64,000 bases of DNA from Microbacterium sp. AG238 (GTDB lineage: Bacteria; Actinomycetota; Actinomycetes; Actinomycetales; Microbacteriaceae): assembly GCF_003610405.1 (NCBI RefSeq), contig NZ_RAQC01000002.1:434001-498000 (forward strand), given 5' to 3'. Shown here one piece after another: positions 58,729 through 64,000 of the stretch (position 1 is its first letter; every line of letters starts with the position of its first letter). The position numbers and the translations under genes are program-made. The notes under the pieces were generated by a model, which saw only the letters and a program-made list of their open reading frames with translations, searched no databases and had not been told where the DNA came from.

Positions 58729-59723
58729 CCGGATCGGATTTCGCGGTCGTCTCCCTGCGCGGCGACGTACCGCAGCTCGACGATGCGTCCGATGACGCCG
58801 TCGGCCCGTTCCGGCAGCTCGTCCTCGACCCGGCGCGGGGTTCCGAGGCGCTGATCGAGGCCGTCGCCGACGCAGAGATCGCCACGCCGTGGATCCTCGT
58901 CGGTGGGTTCGACCATCATGAGGTCGCGGCACACCTCGTCGCCCGGGTCCTCGAGGGTGCGATCGGCGTGTTCGGCCTCGCCGGAGTCGTGCTCGAGGGC
59001 ACGCAGATTCCCGACGGCATCCGCGAGCACGAGGTCCCCGCCGCGGTCACGACGGACGACGTCGCAGCATCGGTGCGAAGCCTCGCAGCAGACATCGCCG
59101 CGTGGGGGCCACGCGTCCCCGAGCCGTGGGCACGGGTGATCGCCTCGTCACGGACGGATGTCGCGGTGCGCGCCACCCTCGCTCGCCGTGCGCTCGCCGA
59201 CGACCCGGCGTACCGTCCGCGTGCGCTGACTCCCGAGCAGCTCGCCCTCCTGCGCGACGTCGCGCGGCGCATCGTGCCGCAGGGCGAGGGAGCGACGATC
59301 GACCTCGCTGCCCGCCTCGACCGCATGATCGAGGCGGGGGAGAGCGACGGCTGGCGCCCGACCGGCATGTCGACCGACGTCGAGGCCTACCGGGCCGGTC
59401 TCGACGCGCTGGCCGCGATCTGGATGCGCGGCGCGGCTGCTCAGGATGCCGTCATCCGACGGGTCATCGACGGCGACGCGCCCTCGGGAGCGGTCCTCAC
59501 GGCCGACCAGCTGAGCCTCTGGTTCGAAGACGCCCGCAACGACCTCGCGCGCCTCTGGCTGTCGCACCCGGCCTCCCTCGCGCGCGTCGGCTACTCGGGA
59601 TTCGCGACCGGGGGCACTGGACCGGAGCCCGCCGGCTATCTCGTCCTCGCCGCGGGCGAGCGCGAGGAATGGGAGCCCGGAGAGCTCGGACGCCTCGGCG
59701 CCGCGAAAGGAAGCACCGCATGA
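58725..59723 (+). CDS. gluconate 2-dehydrogenase subunit 3-like protein with extra N-terminal domain
   Basis: 332 residues. Residues ~165-330 ('LTPEQLALLRDVARRIVPQGEGATIDLAARLDRMIEAGESDGW...') resemble the small subunit of gluconate/2-keto-type flavoprotein dehydrogenases. The first ~150 residues ('VVSLRGDVPQLDDASDDAVGPFRQLVLDP...') are not one I recognise and replace the Tat signal seen in classic subunit 3 proteins. With the GMC flavoprotein gene overlapping downstream (ATGA), it is the likely partner subunit. GTG start overlaps the SDR stop. Confidence 0.68.
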   Translation: MTGSDFAVVSLRGDVPQLDDASDDAVGPFRQLVLDPARGSEALIEAVADAEIATPWILVGGFDHHEVAAHLVARVLEGAIGVFGLAGVVLEGTQIPDGIREHEVPAAVTTDDVAASVRSLAADIAAWGPRVPEPWARVIASSRTDVAVRATLARRALADDPAYRPRALTPEQLALLRDVARRIVPQGEGATIDLAARLDRMIEAGESDGWRPTGMSTDVEAYRAGLDALAAIWMRGAAAQDAVIRRVIDGDAPSGAVLTADQLSLWFEDARNDLARLWLSHPASLARVGYSGFATGGTGPEPAGYLVLAAGEREEWEPGELGRLGAAKGSTA

Positions 59724-61267
59724 ACCTCTCCGGAATGCGCCGGTACGACCTCGACGAGATCGTCGACGTCGTCGTCGTGGGCACGGGGGCCGGTGGCGGG
59801 CCGCTGCTCAGCAGACTCGCCGAGCGCGGCTTGCGCGTCGTCGCCCTCGAGGCCGGACCGAACCTCGAGATGGACGAGTTCACCCCCGACGAGCGCGAGG
59901 CGACACGCATCAACTGGATGTCCGACCGGTTCAGCGGCGGCGACACCCCCACTGCCTTCGGTCCGAACAACAGCGGCTGGGGAATCGGCGGCGGCACACT
60001 GCACTGGGGGGCGTTCACGCCGCGACCCGACCGTCGCGACCTCTCGTTGCGCAGCGAGACAGGCCTCGGTCGCGACTGGCCGATCGACTACGACGAGCTC
60101 ATCCGCTACATCGTCGAGGTCGAGAGAGTCATCGGCGTCAGCGGTCCCACCCCCTACCCGTGGGATCCGCAGCGCGAGTATCTCGACGAGCCGACGCGCC
60201 GCAACGCCCCGGCAGACCTCGTGCTGCAAGGGTGCGAACGTCTGGGCATCACGGCGACCGATGCCCCGGCCGCGATCATCACGCGTGACCGGGAACAACC
60301 CCATTACGGACGGCGCAAGGCGAGCATCGACGTCGGCGGCATCCACCAGGGAGACCGCTTCGGCTACAAGGCGACGACGGCGATCACCTACCTCCCCGTC
60401 GCCGTCGCGCACGGGGCCGAGATCCGGGCCGACTCGATGGTGCACCGCATCGAGCAGGATGCCGCGGGCCGGGTGACCGGGGTCGTCTATCTGCACGAGG
60501 GAGCCGAGTACCGGCAGCGCTGCGCGGCCCTCGTCCTCGCCGGCGGAGGCATCGAGACCCCGCGGCTGCTGCTGAACACGGGGCTCGCCAATTCGAGCGG
60601 GCAGGTGGGACGCAACTTCCTCGCACACGGCGCGGTGCAGGTGTGGGGTCGGTTCGACGAGAGTATCCGCGGATACCGCGGCTACCCGTCCGCGGCCATC
60701 ACCGAGGATTTCGTGCGTCCCGCGGGCGTCGACTTCGCCGGCGGATACCTCATCCAGAGCCTCGGGGTCATGCCCCTCACCTACGCCACCTCGCTCGTCC
60801 GCGGCGGTGCGCTGTGGGGTCAGGACCTCATGGATGCGCTCGACGCCTGGCAGTTCTCGGCGGGCATCGGGATCAACGGCGAGTGCCTCCCCTCCGACGG
60901 CAACCGGCTGGTCCTGTCGGCGGAGACCGACGAATGGGGCATCCCGCGCGCGGAGATCAGCTTCTCGCCGGGACCGAACGAGAAGGCGATCGACGAGCAC
61001 TCCATCGGAGTCATGACACGCATCCTCGAGGCGGCCGGCGCGCGCGAGACACGTGTGCTCGCGCGGACGGCCCACACGATCGGCACGTGCCGCATGAGCT
61101 CCGATCCCGACGACGGGGTGGTCGATCCGGACGGGCGATCGCACGACATCCCGAACATGTGGATCTGCGACAACTCGACGTTCCCGAGCGCGCTGTCGGC
61201 GAACCCGGGCCTGACCCAGATGGCGCTGTCGCTGCGCACCGCGGATCGGCTGCTCGCCTCTGCCTGA
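59720..61267 (+). CDS. GMC-family FAD oxidoreductase
   Basis: 515 residues. 'DVVVVGTGAGGGPLLSRLAERGLRVVALEAG' is the FAD Rossmann motif; 'GWGIGGGTLHWGAFTPRPDRRDL' the GMC signature; 'LAGGGIETPRLLLNTG' the second; 'RTAHTIGTCRMSSDPDDGVVDPDGRSHDIPNMWICDNSTFPSALSANPGLTQMALSLRTADRLL' the C-terminal catalytic block with His and Asn. It oxidises a polyol, sugar acid or alcohol. GAAAGGAAG precedes the ATG. The operon SDR, small subunit and GMC suggests successive oxidation of one substrate. Confidence 0.92.
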   Translation: MNLSGMRRYDLDEIVDVVVVGTGAGGGPLLSRLAERGLRVVALEAGPNLEMDEFTPDEREATRINWMSDRFSGGDTPTAFGPNNSGWGIGGGTLHWGAFTPRPDRRDLSLRSETGLGRDWPIDYDELIRYIVEVERVIGVSGPTPYPWDPQREYLDEPTRRNAPADLVLQGCERLGITATDAPAAIITRDREQPHYGRRKASIDVGGIHQGDRFGYKATTAITYLPVAVAHGAEIRADSMVHRIEQDAAGRVTGVVYLHEGAEYRQRCAALVLAGGGIETPRLLLNTGLANSSGQVGRNFLAHGAVQVWGRFDESIRGYRGYPSAAITEDFVRPAGVDFAGGYLIQSLGVMPLTYATSLVRGGALWGQDLMDALDAWQFSAGIGINGECLPSDGNRLVLSAETDEWGIPRAEISFSPGPNEKAIDEHSIGVMTRILEAAGARETRVLARTAHTIGTCRMSSDPDDGVVDPDGRSHDIPNMWICDNSTFPSALSANPGLTQMALSLRTADRLLASA

Positions 61268-61291
61268 TCGGTCCTTCCTTCCCTACCGTGT

Positions 61292-62809
61292 TCAGGCGTT
61301 CGTGAGTTGCTTCTCGCGCTTGCGGGCGACGATGCGGCCCCGCACCGAGAAGATCAGGACGAGCGCGAGGAGCGCGTAGAGCACGATCGTGATCGGGCTC
61401 TGGACGAGCACGGAGAAGTCGCCGTTCGAGCTCATCGCGGCATCGCGCAGGCTCGTCTCGGCGAGCGGCCCGAGGACCATGCCGATGATGAGCGGTGCGA
61501 GCGGGAAGTCGAGGGCGCGCATGAGGAACCCGAGCAGCCCGATGCCGAGCAGCATCAGCAGATCGAACGTCGACCCCGAGGTCGCGTAGATGCCCAGGCC
61601 GCAGAACACGGTGATGCCGGCGTAGAGGTAGGGGCGAGGGATCAGCAGGAGCTTGGCCCACAGCATCGCGAAGGGCAGGTTCAGGATCAGCAGCACCACC
61701 ATGGCGATGAAGAAGCTCGCCAGCAGCGACCAGACGAGGTCGGGCGCCCGATCGAACAGCAGCGGGCCGGGCTGCAGCCCGTACTGGCGGAATGCGGCGA
61801 GCATGATCGCCGCGGTGGCAGAGATCGGCAGCCCGAGTGCGAGCAGGGCGCCCATCGCCATGCCGGTGGTGGAGTTGCCCGCGGCCTCCGGGGCGGCGAG
61901 GCCGCGAATCGCGCCCTTGCCGAACTGCGGGTCCTTCCGCCGCGCGTCGAGCCGCTTCTCGACGCCGTAGGCCAGGAACGTCGGGATCTCCGATCCGCCG
62001 GCGGGAACGACGCCGAAGGGGAGGCCGATCGCGGTGCCGCGTGCCCAGGCCGGGGCCGCCTCCTTCAGCTCGCGACGGGAGAGCCACGGGCGACCCGTCG
62101 GCTTGATGAGCGCCTTGTTCGAGGTGTGCCGCTCGAGGCAAGCGACGTAGATCACCTCACCGAGGGCGAGGATCGCCACCGTCACCGTGACGAGGGAGAC
62201 GCCGTCGAACAGGTTGGGGGAGTCCATCGTGAAGCGCGGCGCGCCCGAGACGCCGTCGATGCCGATGACGGCGATGCCGAGGCCGATGAAGAGGGCGGTG
62301 AGGCCCTTGACGACGTTGTCGGTGACGACCGACGAGGTGGCCGCGAAGGCGAAGACCGCGAGCGCGAAGAATTCGGCGGGGCCGAACCTGCTCGAGAAAT
62401 CAGCCAGGGCCGGCGCGACGAACACGACGACGATCGATGCGACGAAGCCGCCGATGAACGCGCCGATGGCTGCGGTCGCGAGCGCCTGGGCTGCGCGTCC
62501 GTTGAGAGCCATCTTGTGGCCCTCGAACGTCGACGCGATCGCCGAGGCCTGGCCGGGCGTGTTCATGAGGATGCCCATGGTCGAGTCGCCGAACAGTCCG
62601 CCGAAGTACACGCCCGCGAACATGATGAAGGCGGCCGTCGGGTCGAGCGAGAACGTGATCGGCAGCAGGAGGGCGACGGCCATCGATGAACCGAGACCGG
62701 GGAGCACGCCGACGGCCGTGCCGAGCAGACAGCCCACGAGAACCCAGAGCAGGTTGGCGGGGGTCAGGGCGCCGGCGAAGCCCTCGCCGAGAAGCTGAAG
62801 CACATCCAT
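61292..62809 (-). CDS. tctA: tripartite tricarboxylate transporter permease, large subunit
   Basis: 505 residues with about 11-12 membrane helices. 'GVLPGLGSSMAVALLLPITFSLDPTAAFIMFAGVYFGGLFGDSTMGILMNTPGQASAIAS' is the TctA signature with the Gly-rich loops. It is the main membrane subunit of a secondary transporter that takes up carboxylates using a periplasmic-type binding protein. A 1-bp gap separates it from tctB. Its stop is 24 bp from the convergent GMC gene with no terminator between. Confidence 0.93.
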   Translation of the reverse strand: MDVLQLLGEGFAGALTPANLLWVLVGCLLGTAVGVLPGLGSSMAVALLLPITFSLDPTAAFIMFAGVYFGGLFGDSTMGILMNTPGQASAIASTFEGHKMALNGRAAQALATAAIGAFIGGFVASIVVVFVAPALADFSSRFGPAEFFALAVFAFAATSSVVTDNVVKGLTALFIGLGIAVIGIDGVSGAPRFTMDSPNLFDGVSLVTVTVAILALGEVIYVACLERHTSNKALIKPTGRPWLSRRELKEAAPAWARGTAIGLPFGVVPAGGSEIPTFLAYGVEKRLDARRKDPQFGKGAIRGLAAPEAAGNSTTGMAMGALLALGLPISATAAIMLAAFRQYGLQPGPLLFDRAPDLVWSLLASFFIAMVVLLILNLPFAMLWAKLLLIPRPYLYAGITVFCGLGIYATSGSTFDLLMLLGIGLLGFLMRALDFPLAPLIIGMVLGPLAETSLRDAAMSSNGDFSVLVQSPITIVLYALLALVLIFSVRGRIVARKREKQLTNA

Positions 62810-62810
62810 G

Positions 62811-63431
62811 TCAGAACCCTCCGAGGATGCCGGAGGGAAGCGGCATCCCGAGCACCATGTCGAAACCGATGTAGGCGATCGAGCTCACGGTGAGCCCGAC
62901 GATGAGACCACCCAGGTGCTTCGTCGAGCCGAACGCGCGGGCGACGCACCAGAAGAGGAGTCCCGCGGCGATGATCCAGCCCAGGATGTCGAGGAGGAAC
63001 GCGAAGCCGAGGAACGAGAGGACGACCCACAGCAGCGAGCGCACGTCCACCCGTACCGGCCGCGCCGGAGCGGCATCATCCGACTCGGCATCCAGCTCGT
63101 CGCCTCCGATGGCGTCCGCAGTGACCGCAGCGATGTCGGGTCGTGCCGCACTCGTCTCGCGCATCTCTCTGAGGGCCGAGACGACGAGGGCCACCGCGAA
63201 GATGTAGAGCCCTCCCGCGATGATCGCGGGGAAGAACTGGGGGCCGGGGAACACGGCGTTCGCGGGCACCTTCATGGTGAAGATCCCCACCACCAGGTAC
63301 GTGGCGAAGGCGGTGATGATCGCCGGCATCGTCAGGCCTTTGAGCAGCGCCGCGATCCCGGGGCCCGAGACGAGCCTCAGACGGTCGCCGACGACGGCCG
63401 AGGTCGCGGTCGGATTCGGGGGGAACGTCAT
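62811..63431 (-). CDS. tctB: tripartite tricarboxylate transporter, small subunit
   Basis: 206 residues. Four membrane helices ('GLTMPAIITAFATYLVVGIFTM', 'FFPAIIAGGLYIFAVALVVSAL', 'SLLWVVLSFLGFAFLLDILGWIIAAGLLFWCVARAF', 'LIVGLTVSSIAYIGFDMVLG') and a polar acidic stretch of about 45 residues in the middle. TctB is the small membrane subunit. ATG overlaps the tctC stop (ATGA). Confidence 0.85.
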   Translation of the reverse strand: MTFPPNPTATSAVVGDRLRLVSGPGIAALLKGLTMPAIITAFATYLVVGIFTMKVPANAVFPGPQFFPAIIAGGLYIFAVALVVSALREMRETSAARPDIAAVTADAIGGDELDAESDDAAPARPVRVDVRSLLWVVLSFLGFAFLLDILGWIIAAGLLFWCVARAFGSTKHLGGLIVGLTVSSIAYIGFDMVLGMPLPSGILGGF

Positions 63432-64000
63432 AGCCCCATCTCCTCGTACAGGTTCTTGATGCGTTCTTCCTCGTCGTCGAGGAACGCCGTGAGCTCGTCG
63501 CCGGTGATGATGCGCTCGGTCCAGCGGTAGCGCTCGATCGCGTCCTGCCACTCCGGGGTCGCGACCGAGTCGAGCACGAGCTCGGTCAGCGCGGTCACAT
63601 CGGCGTCGTCGAGCCCCGAGGGCGCCGCGAGCATGCGCCAGTTCGACAGCGAGATGTCGTACCCCTGCTCCGCGGCCGTCGGGATGTCGATACCGTCGAT
63701 CGGCTCCTGCGAGACGAGCGCGAGTGCGCGCAACCGGCCCGCCTCGATCTGGTCGATGTTGTCGGGGTATCCGCCGGCGGCAGCTTTGGCGGTGCCGTTG
63801 AGGAGCGCCTGGATGGCCTCGCCGCCGCCGTCGGACGAGATGTACGTCGTTTCGACCGGGTCGATTCCCGCCGCGAGCGCCAGGTCGGTGACCACGAGCT
63901 GGTCGAACGATCCGCCGCCCGTCCAGGGGATCGACTTCGGGTTCTCACGCCACGCGTTCACCAGGTCGTCGAGGGTCTCGTAGGGCGAGTCGGCCGGCAC
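63428..64000 (-). CDS. tctC: tricarboxylate transporter binding protein, C-terminal part (5' end outside window)
   Basis: 190 residues visible, frame open to the window end. 'PYETLDDLVNAWRENPKSIPWTGGGSFDQLVVTDLALAAGI' and 'EAIQALLNGTAKAAAGGYPDNIDQIEAGRLRALALVSQEPIDGIDIPTAAEQGYDI' are TctC/BugT-type binding protein blocks; the signal peptide is outside the window. It captures a carboxylate outside the membrane and delivers it to TctAB. The exact ligand cannot be told. The gene order tctC-tctB-tctA is normal. Confidence 0.9.
   Translation of the reverse strand: MPADSPYETLDDLVNAWRENPKSIPWTGGGSFDQLVVTDLALAAGIDPVETTYISSDGGGEAIQALLNGTAKAAAGGYPDNIDQIEAGRLRALALVSQEPIDGIDIPTAAEQGYDISLSNWRMLAAPSGLDDADVTALTELVLDSVATPEWQDAIERYRWTERIITGDELTAFLDDEEERIKNLYEEMGL

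Overview
The window is high-GC chromosomal DNA from an actinobacterium. GC-rich third codon positions, GTG starts, TANNNT-type -10 boxes just upstream of start codons, a 6C small RNA beside a tad pilus locus, quinone-linked lactate and malate enzymes, a DUF4177/RidA pair next to a class A PBP, and a topA-tmk-holB cluster all point to Microbacteriaceae, most likely Microbacterium. This rests on gene content and order, not on a database match. I saw no prophage, CRISPR array, integrase or intact insertion sequence.

Layout. 1-6.6 kb: 3' end of a SNF2 helicase gene, pfkA, the threonine exporter thrE, lysC (with an internal start for the regulatory subunit) and thrC. 6.7-15.2 kb: coaBC, an NRDE protein, asd, mqo, tdk, an LldR-type regulator with lldD, a HAD phosphatase and tRNA-Pro. 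15.2-23.4 kb: metallophosphoesterase, bifunctional PBP, DUF4177 and RidA proteins, an Na+/H+ antiporter and acs. 23.4-26.6 kb: 6C RNA and a compact tad pilus operon. 26.9-33.1 kb: topA, tmk, holB and a secreted peptidase-like lipoprotein. 33.1-42.6 kb: palindromic repeats around a nucleotidyltransferase gene, the metQ-metN-metI methionine importer, tRNA-Thr, a sugar oxidoreductase/isomerase pair with a divergent TetR gene, a small membrane protein and an MMPL transporter. 42.6-53.2 kb: pncA, a Ser/Thr kinase, a four-gene lipoprotein/adaptor/ABC efflux operon, a D,D-carboxypeptidase and several small or unusual genes. 53.2-64 kb: two TetR regulators with divergent targets, an SDR, a GMC dehydrogenase with its small subunit, and a tripartite tricarboxylate transporter running off the end.

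How genes work together. thrE, lysC, thrC and asd group aspartate-family amino acid synthesis with export. The LldR-like regulator has two operator-like sites in its own promoter and is followed by lldD, so lactate oxidation is probably self-contained. metQNI, tctCBA and the ABC efflux operon are complete or nearly complete transport units. The tad genes encode ATPase, one merged platform protein, pilin and two TadE-like proteins, but no TadZ, RcpC or prepilin peptidase.

Most interesting signals: (1) four copies of a ~57-bp palindromic repeat at gene ends, three of them bracketing a nucleotidyltransferase gene; (2) about eleven genes whose start codon sits 6-8 nt after a TANNNT box, implying leaderless mRNAs; (3) a leaderless 13-codon upstream reading frame with two cysteines, coupled to a membrane protein gene; (4) several well-formed palindromic operators, notably a 46-bp palindrome between a TetR gene and its divergent operon, and one centred on the acs -10 box; (5) the 6C RNA with its own promoter and terminator.
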